The notes beneath the pieces were generated by a model. It was not told the origin of the DNA, searched no databases, and saw only the letters and a list, made by a program, of their open reading frames with translations. Position numbers and translations under genes: made by a program. Positions 14,401 through 26,689 of a stretch of DNA of 64,000 nt are shown piece by piece. Numbering within the stretch: the first letter of the stretch is position 1; each line of letters begins with the position of its first letter. Source of the DNA: Pegea sp. RAD2-039 (lineage: Eukaryota; Chordata; Thaliacea; Salpida; Salpidae); the NCBI GenBank assembly GCA_034620365.1, contig JAQGEQ010000204.1, forward strand, positions 310,001 through 374,000, in the 5' to 3' direction.

Positions 14401-15769
14401 TCAGCATTCACGGCGATATATTTTAACTTTTTTAACTTTAATAATTTGTAATCAAGCAAATACCGAAAAAGTGATTTTAAGTTTTAGCAATTATTAAGAC
14501 ATCAATTAAAATCGAAATTTAAACAAATTTACTTTGAAAATTTATAAATATTCTATAAAATATTCTTATAATTCTATTTCAAGTTCTTCAACACAAAAAA
14601 TAGAGTGCAAGTAATGAGTCCAAAAACAAAACTTCATGTTGTTTCGAATATCAACGCATGTAGGAAACTTTATTCTAGTGGAACGATTTAAAACACTTCA
14701 AAGTAAATGGAACTATTTCAAATGGTACATTCAAACTTTTTTGTTTACTTTTTAAACCTTAAAAAAGCTCTTTTTGCTCACAATGCAATCGTTTGGGTTG
14801 ACTAAGTCTTCTGTTAACTATAGGGAAAGCCCAAAATTTTTCGACGTACTTGTAAAATATGACGTGTCCATACGTAGTTCTAGAGAACGGTTATGAAGGG
14901 TTCATGAACGAACAGTAGATCGAGTTTCATGAGAGTTAGTTAGCTTTCAAAGACTCTTGTAAGCAATTACAAGTCTCCATTCTATAAAACTCTACACTGA
15001 ACGAATCTAAGGCTTTATTTTTGAATGCGTTATATCTTTCACGTGTTTCGATAATCATTCAGCTAACTGTATTAGCAAGTTAAATATCAATTATTTTTGA
15101 GCCGACAAAATTACAATAAAAAAGGGATTTTTGAAAGTGGAAACTTTTTTAAATCGACATTATCTTTAATCGAATTGTTAATGTGTTGATAGAGATTAAA
15201 TTATCGGCTTGATAAAGTTTAAATACTATTAATGTAATTTAAATTGAGAATGAAAAGAAATAAACATCTTTAAAGTGTTTTTTCCAATCTTTGCAAAGTG
15301 CAATTAAACGCACGTGTAACAGAAGTGTAGAAGAAAAGTTCTTTGAAAATATTGCTTGCGGCAAAATTGGTTGGATTCAAAACGGAAGAGAAGATTTTCT
15401 CTTTACCAGAAAAGAACACAACGATTTGACGCTTTTTTAGTTTAGTTTTTTGTCGAGCATATGTGCAAGTGAGAAGCTAACATTTTGGTGGTTAAATATT
15501 AATATAATGTTAGTAGCCGGGTTGCATCATACACATCCCGATACTGATGGTCACGTGACAAAGTTAGTATTATCTCATTTTGCTATAAATCATCTGAAAT
15601 TGTGACAATGAACTTTTGGTTTTATCTTTAAATGGATCTTTGTACAATCTTCATTTTTAGCAATTTACAAACCACTTTCAATTTCTTTAGAAGAATTATA
15701 GCAAGAAATGTTAGCAAAAGAACTAGTTTAATAAATTATATATGGAACAGTAGTATAAATAAAACAATT

Positions 15770-16110
15770 CTTACCTTGTGACATGTCCCTAGATTGGTGC
15801 AAGTCCGTGAACAAGTTTTCTGATTCTCATAAAGATTCTTCATTCTTTAAGTTAAAAAAATAGTTTAGTTTAAAGTTTTAATTCTTCTCACCTGCTGTTC
15901 AAATTTCTTTGTCGATTTCACCTACCTGTGGTTGTAAAAAGTCGAAATTCAATCTTTAGTTTATTGGTAAAGTATAAAAGAAAATTTCGGTCTTGCTTTA
16001 CTAACTGGGAGCAAACAACAAGTAGGCGAATGTCGTCTAAAACCTGCTCAGTACTAAGAACTGGTTTCCTAAAACTCGATGACAGTACATCAGCTGTCAT
16101 CTTCTATATC
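15770..16110 (-). other. Cluster of splice-site-like signals (possible unplaced exons or noncoding transcript)
   Basis: On the minus strand three good donor contexts follow one another: CCACAG|GTAGGTG (near 15926), CAGCAG|GTGAGAAG (near 15892) and CACAAG|GTAAGAAT (near 15777). The last closes a segment that is open for 23 codons, starting MKNLYENQ and holding three cysteines, with an acceptor-like TTAACTTAAAG just before it. The 60-codon frame upstream (start at 16100) does not join it in phase. These may be noncoding exons downstream of the nuclear receptor gene or a separate transcript. No family is recognised. Confidence 0.25.
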
Positions 16111-16279
16111 TAGCAGATGTTACTACTGCTGCTGTATTATACACGAAAAGTACTAACTGCTGCCACCGGTACTAGTTAACAACCTGACTTCACCTAAGTA
16201 TTTCTAACAAGCAAAATCTGATCACTTAAAGTAAAATAGTTAAAATTACCACAAAAAATTATTTATTTTCTTTTATTTG

Positions 16280-16324
16280 ATGCCTGCAGAAGGCGATAAC
16301 CCCCAATTTACCTTCGTTAGGCAT
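16280..16324. other. Imperfect hairpin with symmetrical internal loop
   Basis: ATGCCT (16280-16285) pairs with AGGCAT (16319-16324) and GAAGG (16289-16293) pairs with CCTTC (16311-16315). The two stems are separated by a 3x3 internal loop and closed by a 17-base apical loop containing CCCCC. It lies in a GC-richer stretch about 0.8 kb past the nuclear receptor stop codon. The role is unknown; the stem is shorter than a usual microRNA precursor. Confidence 0.4.
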
Positions 16325-17117
16325 ATAAATCAATTTAATCAAAAAGTGAACCTTTAAAATACAGATAGAAAAAAAGAAAAGTATTTCGCTTTAGACTTAG
16401 AAAACAACTACTGGCTTCTTGTTTGTGCACCAACTATTGAGATAACGAAACCAATTTGCTCCCGTTCAACAGTAGCACACAGGACTCAAAACCAAGATGC
16501 ATATACAGGTGTATCGACAAAATACAAACAATAAAGTTATTTCAACGCGGCAAGTTTCAAAAAAAGAACGTTTGTTCTTAGTTTAAAAATGACCAAAACA
16601 ATTTTGGAAATTACAAATTAGTTTGACAAATAGAAGTAAAAAAAGAGATGAGACAAAGAAATTGCGATTATCGATACATGTCGATAGCGAGGCAGCAAAC
16701 ACAGCCTGATGAAACCAACAATCAGTTTTAAGATTGTCCAAAAATGCTGATAAAATTATCATGGCAGTGGACAAGAAAAAACATAGGAAAAAAATGTAAC
16801 AAGTAAAATGTTCTAACAAAATTTCTGTTCAGCATCTTGTAAACAGAAGTAGCAATTACTTTTGTGGTCAGATTTTTCATGAAGAATTTCAAAGTTTAAA
16901 AAAATCTTCTTAGGCAAATAAAATGTCAAAATCTTGAAAATCTTGAAACTTACTAAAAACTATTTACAAAGTATTATGAAAACGTACCTTTAAAGTTAAA
17001 ACTGATTTCAAGTAACTGAACAATTTCTTGATAGTATCTTGAGCTAAAAGTTCTTTAAAAGTTGGATTAAAGTTAACAAAGGAAAAAACACATCTAAAAA
17101 AAAACCGCTAAATTAAT

Positions 17118-20100
17118 CTACTGGTCGGGCTTGCTTGTTGGTGGAAAGTTAGGCTGGTTCCCCCATTGGTATTGAGGAGAATATAGGTTCATATCAGAAG
17201 TAAAACCGCGTTGAAATCCTCGGACAAACGCAGCGCTGGCGTTAAATTGATTATAAGCATGGCATGCTGCTTGGTACATTGCTGTAGGGTCGGTGCAGGT
17301 AGCAGCTGAGTTTGCTACAAGGTAGCTGGTCAATGAGCTATTATGAGACGGAAATATGCTTGTACTTGTTGAAGAAAGTGTGGACGGTCGGCAAGGTAAC
17401 AATGGAGGACATTGAACAGGGTAGTATCTATTTGGATTTTGATAGAGATCCAGACCATTATGAGAAGTTCCTGGCTCATCACCCACAACATCTATATCTT
17501 CATCCTCTTGTAAAATATGTCTGGGTGGCAAGAATGGGGTACGTGGCGGATTCTGTCTCATCATTATGGCCGTCTGATGGTCTTGTTTTACCATTTCTAC
17601 TTGATTCTGCTTAGCCGAGGACTGGATATCATTTTTTGGTGATATCTTCATAAATCGACCTTTTCTAGTCGCGTGCTCTGAAGAACTTTCAGGTTTCTTC
17701 TCAGAATCAGCTTGATGTTGGATAGTTGTTGGTTCAGTTTTAGGAAAAGCTGCAATCGATTCACACAGTGACGTTGATGGTCCATAGCATTTTACTTTGT
17801 CAAAAATGCTTTTAACTACGGCCATCAATTTTTGTACGCTTAGCATTTTAAATTTGGCACTAAGGAAACGTAAATTAGGCAGAGCTTGAAGAACTAAACG
17901 CAGGTTGTGGTTGTTATGGTTAGACCCAAACGTTTGCAGACAGCTTAAAGTTTCGAAAGCATCCTTGAATAAATTCGAAATGGTATTGACATTCAAGTGA
18001 TTTTCCACTGTAAAGTTGTCTGTAGCAAAGAAAGTTGTTACAAAAATAGGTCAAATCATAATTCAGGAGACTCACCAGTTTGGAAGAAGATACAAGCTTT
18101 TAGCAGCACATAATCTTTCAATTCAAATTTTATCGAACTAAAAGAAAGCCACAAATTCACTGCTAGATCAATGATCTTACTATCCTCTTCATTAATAAGA
18201 TCTTTCAGCTCTTCATCAGTGAATTTGACGTTAGAAGCAAAATAGTTTAGAGTATAGTAGAACGAGTCATGATGCAAGATGAAACTTTCCACTATACCGT
18301 TCGTTGCTCCATTATTCAAAATGAGCGTTTTTAAATCTACGAGAAAATTATGCTTAGTTGACCAGAAAAGAAACTGATTTGTTTGACATACCGTCCTTAG
18401 ATAGCGGAAGATATAAATATGTCATCATTCTGTGGGCCCAGCAAGTCAATCGAGTAGCCATTTCATCGATTTGCTCCATCAAATAGATGTAAGCATTATA
18501 TTGTACTAATCCTTCTTCACTACTCTGTGGGAACAAACGTTGAAACTAGTTGATTGCTGACAATGGGTTTAAAGGAAGTTGCAAAACAGTGTGATAAAAA
18601 TTATAATTGATGATTTATCGGTAAATCAAGTTTACTTATAGTAGATAAACCCACGCGACCTTTAACTCGTTTCCGGTTGTTATCAGCAACAACAAGTAGC
18701 AGCAAATTTTTGTCACTTGCTTCATTATTTCGGGTTTTGAAAATAGTTCTATATATTTTACGAATATCAACTAACCTCTGTTGGCTTCATTGGTAACTCA
18801 AATGGAGGACGAGTATCCTCTACCAAAACTAGTTTCTGCATAGCATCAACAGTTCGAGGAGGAAGTCCAAAAATACTGCTGTAAGACACAAAATTGTGGT
18901 TATGTTATGTAAGTAAATTTAAAAGCAAAATTTACTGGTTCACTCCATTGTAGATAGGTCCACAGGAAAGGCTGGTCGGTGAGCTAACAGACTTAGCAAC
19001 TGAACCTTCAAAGACTGTACTTTTTCGAAGGTCCATGGGTTGCTCTTCCTGAGATTCAGGTCGAGTAGCACGAAAGAGGCTGGTACGGGGAGTATTTGGT
19101 GTACCAGGTACACTTGAATTACTCGGTACACCTGAAGTACTTGGCATGCCGGATGCACTTGGTATTATCAATGCTTGTAATCCACAATCATATTGTCTTT
19201 CGTGCATTCGTTTGATGATACCGTTTTTAGTACCTAGCGCTTTCTCGCTGTTCTTACGCTTTCGACTACGTCTTGAACCACGACCTTGTGAACGTTTCCC
19301 AGAAGTCCCAGGACGCTGATTTGCATTACCATCTGATTCGGAACTCGCAGATGAATCAATATTTCTAGCTTGCTATATCAAAAAACAGTGATGACGTCAT
19401 TGCTCGTGATTCTATTAAACATTCTAACCTCTACTTTTCCATCAGCAGAAATTCTTTGCAAGTTAAGAACCGATATTTGTTTTGCAGCTTCGTTAGCTCT
19501 TTTGCGTTTCCAAAACTTTCCTGTCAGAATCTCTTCAATCAGTTCAGGGGGCTCCTGGATAAAAAAAATGAGTTTAAAACGGACCTACATTAAATTTTAA
19601 CAAAAACGTACCACGACTGGTCCAATAGACTTGTTACGTCCACCGGGCATACCATCCTCACGAATAGCTATCAAATTAATAGAAATTTAGAAGATAAAGC
19701 AAACGACCTTTTGACAAACCTTTTCGATTCATTCCTCGCTCAAGGCACGTTTTAAGACGACAATACTGGCAGCGGTTGCGATCTTTTCTGGTCATAGGAC
19801 AGTTCTTGTTATACTTGCACTTGTACACTCGTTCATTGGCCATACTGCGCTTAAAAAATCCCTTACATCCCTCACAGGATCTGATACCATAATGCAAGCC
19901 ACTAGAGTAATCACCACAGATGAGACAAGGAGCGTCCTCATCATCTGACTCTGAAAGAAATTTGAATTAAATTACCAACCGGAAATCCGACATCAACCTT
20001 CAACTTACTTTTTTTCTTCTTTTTTTTCTTTTCTGTTCCGGTAGTAACTTGCTGCTGTTGAGATGCTGACACTGGAACTGTTAACTGGTATGGGTTTTGA

Positions 20101-20603
20101 TTCATCACTATTGATTCAGAGGGTCTATATGGGACTTGCTGATATGGATTGGGAAACTGGGACTGTGGAAATAAAGCTGAAGCAACTGGAGTTGAAGAGG
20201 AAGCATGAAATGGATAGGGTTGTTGTGGCTGTTGCTGGGGTTGTTGCCGAGAATCTATCAATCTTGGGGTGCTTGGTACACACAATAATCGAAAACAGCC
20301 AGGTGACATATGGCTAGGATGACTATAAGGGTCGGGATTCATATAAGGCGAAAAAAGACCTTGGCTATAAACTGAACTCCAACCAGGTGGAAGTATCGAA
20401 GGGGTCTGATGGTGAGGGACAGAATTTATTGATGGTGTTGTTCCCAATCTTTCATTGGGTCTTGGAGGAAAATGTGGACCTAAATTGGCTGACAATTGAA
20501 GAGGATGAATGACGCGGGATTCAGAATTTATTGGACTTATGGCCCAATAGTCACGACCAGAAGGGTCTCCAGATGGTTCATCGTCAGGATTTTTGTTACT
20601 CAT
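17118..20603 (-). CDS. NR6A1: NR6A / HR4 / GCNF-type nuclear receptor
   Basis: This is a DNA-binding transcription factor of nuclear receptor group NR6A. Nine coding exons join in phase: 20009-20603, 19720-19950, 19612-19667, 19429-19554, 18936-19372, 18776-18878, 18392-18524, 18076-18336, 17118-18019 (947 residues). The N-terminal 200 residues are rich in P, S and Q and end in a lysine run. The C4 zinc-finger domain (about 207-275) keeps all eight cysteines, the P-box CEGCKG and NRCQYCRLK. It is followed by the group signature AIREDGMPGGRNKSIGP, which identifies NR6A. A PEL.EEIL segment matches the conserved stretch after that box. A linker with a basic run leads to an LBD-like region (about 515-728). 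A long P/S/N/Q-rich tail of about 215 residues then follows, whereas vertebrate GCNF ends soon after the LBD. The ATG is the first in the long first exon. The group is usually considered ligand-independent and repressive; that is family knowledge. Confidence 0.92.
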
Positions 20604-20988
20604 AATTATAATTTTAAAAACTTTAAACTTTAGCTAAACACAATTCTGGTGAAATAAAAAAAAGATTTAAAAGTCTGTTGATTGTTTAACAAAAATACAG
20701 TTTGTACATCTAAACTGACCAATTGAAAAACTGTCGAATCAACTGAACTAAGCTATCTCATTACATCTTAAGGCCAACTGAGTTTGTACTGACCGAGGCT
20801 TCACGTAAAAATTTACAAAAATAAATCGAAAAGTAATAGCAACGACTAAAAACTGACCGATGGAAACTAAAGCAACTCTATTCATGCTTCACAGATTCGC
20901 TTCAGTAAACTCGCCTTTTACACACTAACTCAACTTTTACTCTAGATGCACGATTAAGCGCCATTTCTCTCGCACGCGTGTGTGCAAA

Positions 20989-20998
20989 CCATATAAGG
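20989..20998. promoter_or_regulatory. CArG box (SRF-type) or TATA-like element
   Basis: CCATATAAGG is an exact CC(A/T)6GG match, about 390 bases upstream of the receptor ATG. The same bases contain ATATAAGG, so it could also serve as a TATA-like element. Confidence 0.4.
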
Positions 20999-21027
20999 CG
21001 GATAGAACAGCTTTGAAATTGCTGTTT

Positions 21028-21045
21028 CAACTTTGATCAAAGTTG
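21028..21045. promoter_or_regulatory. Perfect 18-base palindrome with two TCF/LEF-like motifs
   Basis: CAACTTTGATCAAAGTTG equals its own reverse complement and carries CTTTGATC in both orientations. This is a natural target for a dimeric factor or paired HMG-box factors; TTGATCAAAG also resembles HNF4/COUP-type sites. Confidence 0.45.
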
Positions 21046-21327
21046 ATCTGCCAATTTTCGATCTACAATTATTTGTTGCATAAAAATTGATGTTTATCAG
21101 ACACCTGATAGCAAGTTATGATACTCAAAGTAGCCAAACGGTCAGAATTATGACGATTCTACTAAGAGCACACAAGGAGCGCCTCAAACAACAAGCATGT
21201 TTGACTTTCTGTTAAAAACTCATCTTCACTTTATAAAGCGCTCACAAGCAGCAAAGGATAAAAGGTTTGTGACAAGGAAATGTAACTTTACAGTTTAACA
21301 GTTGATATAACTGCTGACCATTGCTGC

Positions 21328-21335
21328 TGACGTCA
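21328..21335. promoter_or_regulatory. CRE/ATF palindrome TGACGTCA
   Basis: Exact consensus, one of three copies (also 21860-21867 and 22673-22680) within 1.4 kb upstream of the receptor gene. Confidence 0.4.
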
Positions 21336-21859
21336 ACTAAAGAATAATATGTAAAGCAAAGTCGTTAAGACAAAGAAAAAAGTAAAGACATCATTTTAAG
21401 AAAGAGAAATTGGAAATAAATGACAATTCAAAAATAATCACAAAAATAAACAGAAACTTGTAAATAATAGAAAGAGTTATTTATGAAAAGATGTTGATGA
21501 TTTTTTTTGTTATGAACATCCCCAAAAAATTGAATAAAATCTCAATTAAAATGTAGCAGATAAGTAACCTTATATAAGTTGGTTGCTTGTGCATGATACA
21601 AACACACAATAATGCGCTTTTGCAACCTCATTCAGTAAAAGTCCGAATGAAAATGTTTTGTTTATTTTTCACCTTCAGTTTGTATTTGGCGCAATTTTTT
21701 TATTTCAGCCAATCAGAAAGATTTGCTTTCTACCGCTAGAGATCACTGCTGAATTCAACAAATGAATGAAACGCATCAGTGACTAGCGAGGTTTTTACAA
21801 ATAAGATCCCACTAGCAACGACAAAAAACATTAGCTGAACTACCGTCATCTGAAAAAGA

Positions 21860-21867
21860 TGACGTCA
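21860..21867. promoter_or_regulatory. CRE/ATF palindrome TGACGTCA
   Basis: Exact consensus in a local GC-richer block (GATGACGTCACTACCACCC). Confidence 0.4.
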
Positions 21868-22079
21868 CTACCACCCACCGTGGAAACATATGATGTCGCA
21901 TTTTTGTCTTAAATTTTCTGAAGCTGTATTCACGTGATCAATTAACTAAAATGGGAAGAGAAGAAAGGGCATCTTGCGGAGCAACTCGAACTTTTACATT
22001 AAACTAGCAGCGACATCGAGCGATGTTTAAGAAGTTGAATTTTAAAAAAGTTCGAAATGTCGCAGATTAACAGAAATTT

Positions 22080-22660
22080 GTGGCAATCATTTTTGGAAAT
22101 AATTCTAATAGATTCAAACAGAGTTTAAAAAAAAGAAAAAAAAAAGAACTACGTTCAAAAAAATTGTTGATGTTAAAATTCATTGGAAATTACAGCATTC
22201 GCAAAATTTCAGAAGAATTAACTCAAGAAGCTAAAGAAATAGCCAGAAATGATAAAAAATCAAATTTGAAAGATCAATCGAATAGCAAAGATGAAATAAA
22301 AGTGACAATAAAAACATAACTCACGTATAACTTGGAATTTGTACTGAAAACCTTCCAAAAGTACTCGCAGAATCACAAAAGGTAATTGAGGATAATACGC
22401 AAATACACAGCAAGCCTGTCCCTCAAATAACAACTGTCCAGAGTACGAAGTTGTCGACGACCAGAGTAGGAAGATGAAATGGTGGCCAAAGAAAACTGCG
22501 GTCTTTTTATACACGAACATTTAGCACAAAAAAAAAATAAAAAAAGAGACATTTTTTCTTACGTTAAAAAAAAGATTCTTGATTCAGAAAAAAGAACCGC
22601 CGAAAGTTATAGAGAGCAAAAAAAGGAAGTGATTAAACGTATCTCTCTAAAATGAGTAAA
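22080..22660 (+). other. Possible decayed coding segment, unidentified
   Basis: A 79-codon lysine-rich open frame (22080-22319) is followed, after breaks, by a short open stretch near 22430-22514 with less AT-driven composition (PEYEVVDDQS, KMKWWPKK). No family is recognised. It may be a relic of a coding sequence or transposon, or simply purine-rich noncoding DNA. Confidence 0.2.
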
Positions 22661-22672
22661 ATCATTTCTTAT

Positions 22673-22680
22673 TGACGTCA
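22673..22680. promoter_or_regulatory. CRE/ATF palindrome TGACGTCA
   Basis: Exact consensus, about 2.07 kb upstream of the receptor ATG; the outermost of the three upstream copies. Confidence 0.3.
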
Positions 22681-25600
22681 TTTAAGCTGAATTCTCACTT
22701 CTTGATTCGAAAATATTATTTGAGTAATCATGACAAGTTAGTAGCCACCCAACAATTAAATTAAAAAATTATAAAAAACTTAGAAGTAGTGTAGATGAGA
22801 TTGGATGAACGCGTTCATGGAGAAAAGCTCAACCACGTGCGTTGTTTGAATTTAGTTCGAACTGCTTTAAAAAATGACTTAGCAGAAAATGATTTTACAC
22901 GTGCAAAGTTATGACTTGCAAACCTTATTTATCAGCTTCAAAGTGTCTTTAAGTAGAAATAATTGAGTACAATGATAAAATTAAGAAAGTTATAAACTTT
23001 TCCGAATTGAAAATGTTGTAAGTAAGTTTGAAAATTATAGCTTGCAAAAACAAAACTTAACAAATATTGAAATATTTTTGAAGAAATAGTGTAACATCAT
23101 CAAATACATAAGAAGAGATTGCTTTATGATTAACAACCACACATTACAAAAAAGAAGCATAAAGAAGTAAGATTAGTCAGGTAAAATGATACTGGCGCCG
23201 TTTGATTTCTTCTTTTTTGCCGTAAATTTCTTGAAAATGGTAAAGATCTCTACACAGAGTAATTCTTCAATAATTCTAGCATAAGAAAGTCACATGAATC
23301 ACGCGACAGCACACACGCGACTCAAACCGTGAAGAGCGGGCTTAAATTTTCTTCCTACCTACTTTTATTGTTTTCAAATGAAACAGTTAATTCAATTTAC
23401 ATCTAAATCACATTACAATGAATTAATTGATGGTGACAGCTAACCAGAGTATTTCTGCTACATTATTAGTCATTTCATCATGATCATTAGGTAATGTTAT
23501 ATTTCAGTTTTAAAAACTGTATTAGAACTAGCAAATGCAGAGCGTTGAGCTGTTATGTATGAAATACATGATAGATTCAAATCAAAACACAGAAAGAAAA
23601 TTGATTAAAAAAATAGCATTCCATCAAAGTCAAAAATAACATCATTGAGAATGTCGGTAGTTCAAAAACTTTAACTTTATACGGCACAATTTTCGATATC
23701 TGATTTTATGCTATTTGACTAGTTGACGTATATTTCCATATTTTTCAAGGTGGTTGTAATTTTCCTATGTTAGTTCCAGCCCCACTAAAAATAAAGCTTT
23801 TCATTTCAAGTTGCAACATAATACGAGAGCTGGGCAACAGGCCAGTCAGTAGGACTTCAAAAATGGCTTATTTCAAAAAATAATATCAATCTTGCTAGAT
23901 AGCTTCCATTTTGATACTTAAAATTTTCAACACAACACCCCTGAGAGCCTCTGTATTAGAGTTAAAAATCGTCTATTATATAAAGCAAATCTAAATGAAA
24001 AAAATTCATTTTGCTTTTTGAAAGAAAATATTGATAAAACCCTATCCTATTTTCAAAACAATTATAGGCTAATAATTATTTTTTGCTGTCTAAACACACC
24101 AAGCAAAAAAATGAATTAGAGGTAATCTACCACTAATAATACAGCAAAAAGAAAGCTTCTTTTATCAAAATAATCATATAATTGAAGTAAAAATCAAAAC
24201 TCTTATATAGAAAAATTCAATTTTATGAATTTCATAATAAGCAATTAAATTTATGCATGATACAAACCAGCTTGAAACAAATGGATGGGGTAATTGAGAT
24301 TAAAAACAAACTTTTTAATCCTTTTAAACAAACTGTATGATTGTAAACAGCAATAAAATGTTTATTCCAATATATTTGACTTTTATGAATAAAAATATAA
24401 AAAAGTATTAGACCGTATCAGATGTAAAACCAAAAACAACATAACTGCGTTTGCATACAAAGATGTTTATAAAAAATTCATTAATAAACTTTACATGAAA
24501 GCTATTTAATCTAACAAAAAACATAGAGTATTAAAATAAATAATTCAAATTAATATTTAAAATGTTTTTGTTATGTTTGACTAATAGAGTTTTATATAAA
24601 GTTGTATAAAATAGAATTATAACATTAAAGAACAAATTTAGAAAAGCAGGGTCACTTTAAAATCAGTCACAATATTGTGAAACACAAATTTGAAAGTAAA
24701 CAACAGACTTTAAAGAGCTTCCGACGCTGATCTATCAAAACTGTCAAGTGATATCTGATATACTTAGCATTTGGTAGTGTTACGTAAGAAGTGAGGTTGC
24801 TGTGTCATTTGAAGTTATCAAACTAGTTAATTTTACAAGTTGTACAATTTTCTATTCACTTTTCCAATTTTCCTAGTCACGATTTTTAGGAATGAACAAG
24901 CTGAGATCAAATAAAAAAGTATCTAACAAATAATTAGGCGGCAAAAAATTTTGCTGAAAGCTAAAAGTTTTCGAAATTAGTAAAGGCCGAACTATTTTGT
25001 TCAGCCATTTTCTAACGAAATTACTTTGGATTGCAGTGGCTAATAACTCATGCTATTTAATTATTTCTACATTATAATCTAGAACAGTGTAAACAAACAA
25101 CTTTTCAGTTTCTACAACTTTTATTAGCGACTTAATCAATTGAGTATGATTTATTATGAAAAATATGCAGCATTGCTTTTTTTGTTAAAACTTGTTATCT
25201 ATATATCTTTATATAAACAATATTATGATGAAATAAAATTTAAAAATAACTTAAAGGCTTTTAGAAAGTTTAGACAGATATTGATATAAATTTGTCTGCG
25301 GAACTAGATTTACCTTTGACAATTTTTAGAGAATTTTTGAAATAATAATAAACATGATAAGATAACAAATTGATAAAAATAACGGTTAACAGGTGGCAGA
25401 CTAACATTTAAAAATACCTTCACAATCTCTAGAAATTATTTCATAGATACTTTATTTTACTTAATATTGTTGGTTTAAAAATATCCTTTAGTCAAATTGA
25501 AAAAAAATTTCGGTTATTAAAGTAACTTTTGTATATTTATTCAGTATATTCCGCTAAACTTTATTTTACGCTTGGCAATCAATGTACCGCAAACTCGATG

Positions 25601-26689
25601 TTTACAATCAACGTAATAGAAATATAGTTAGAATTCTAGCAAAGCTGCTTTAAAAATAAAGAATTTAAAGAAAACGACATAAAAGTAAAACTATTGTAAC
25701 ATAAATGGCTGGGGGTGAAACTTTGAAAATGTTTGATTGCTAACTGCGATATTATATCAAATGTCGCAATAAAGAGAATTGAAAGAGATATGTGAACATT
25801 TGTTTATATCAACAACATATTGCCTTCAAAATAAGTAACTATTTGTCCTCAAACTTACTCTAGTTGTTTTCAAGCTTCTGTTATATGTTATAACCCATAA
25901 TATTTAAAAAATTATAAATGTTAGTAAAAATCTAATTTGTAATAACAGCAGAGGTGTCATCTAATTGCAGAGAGTTTATATTTAAGAGATTATGGTTATT
26001 TTATATGAACAAAAATACTTGCCATGAGCTAAAATTCAGACAAAAATTGTATACAAACATTTTAGCAGCTAAAAATACAGTTTACAAAACAATTTCTTAT
26101 TTTACACGAGCCTTATAAGTACATCTTATTAACTTATTGGTCAATTCTTAGTAAATTTGAGTAACTCTAACTTATCAAATACTAAAAGTTAAATTATCTG
26201 TTATCTAATAACAGAAAGTATAGCTGCTAAACATGCTTTCAGTATGTAACTGTAATTTTATCTCATAACTTTTGAATTTGTAAACAAATCAAATTAGGAA
26301 ATACATTTTGTCTAAATAGATTTTTCTTAAATTTGATTTTCACTTGACTGCCACAGTATTTTTTTGTTTTTTTAAGGTATTCAGAAATAATAATTAAACG
26401 AAAGAAATATTCATAAAACATTTATAGAGCTTTACAAGAAATACTTTGATATAATGACAACAAAAACGAAAATTAGAAGATGTTAAAATAGCCACATACA
26501 TAATTCGTTTAAAATAAATAATATAAATAAATAATATAAATATCATTAAAGTATTCAATTAAAATTTATTTCAATGCAACATTTTCAAGTGTAGAAAATA
26601 ATAATACTGTAAATCTACCTTACAATCTCTTTTACAAAGATCATTATTAGTTGGCTTGCTCTAGAATCTTTCAAACTCAAAACGTTATA
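22681..26689. other. Gene-poor AT-rich interval
   Basis: I see no open frame, repeat unit or RNA gene that can be supported. It forms part of the desert on the 5' side of the nuclear receptor gene. Confidence 0.5.

Larger units (their letters stand above)
5299..15700. other. Gene-poor AT-rich interval
   Basis: This is more than 10 kb without a coding gene I can support. Scattered open frames of 60-83 residues have AT-driven composition and no recognisable motif. Items listed separately are a possible retroelement scrap near 8.0 kb, a GC-richer patch near 8.8-9.1 kb and one copy of a dispersed repeat near 11 kb. Less AT-rich stretches at about 14.2, 14.8-15.1 and 15.3-15.56 kb (including a palindromic E-box GTCACGTGAC at 15550-15559) could be conserved noncoding elements, but one sequence alone cannot show this. 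Confidence 0.5.
20604..22060 (-). promoter_or_regulatory. Probable promoter and proximal regulatory region of the nuclear receptor gene
   Basis: This 1.4 kb lies directly upstream of the receptor ATG and is less AT-rich than the desert beyond. A strong acceptor-like tract, CTTTTTTTTATTTCACCAG, ends 43 bases before the ATG, so the first transcribed exon or spliced leader lies further out. Recognisable motifs are a perfect CArG box CCATATAAGG (20989-20998), an 18-base palindrome with two opposed TCF/LEF-like motifs (21028-21045) and CRE sites at 21328 and 21860. Function is inferred from position and motif match only. Confidence 0.5.

Noticed and set aside
17312..17614. 100-codon open frame on the plus strand
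   Set aside because: It is the antisense shadow of the last exon of the nuclear receptor, which has family homology and correct splice phase.
18940..19158. Overlapping 72-codon minus-strand frame
   Set aside because: Out-of-frame shadow of nuclear receptor exon 5, which joins its neighbours in phase in the other frame.
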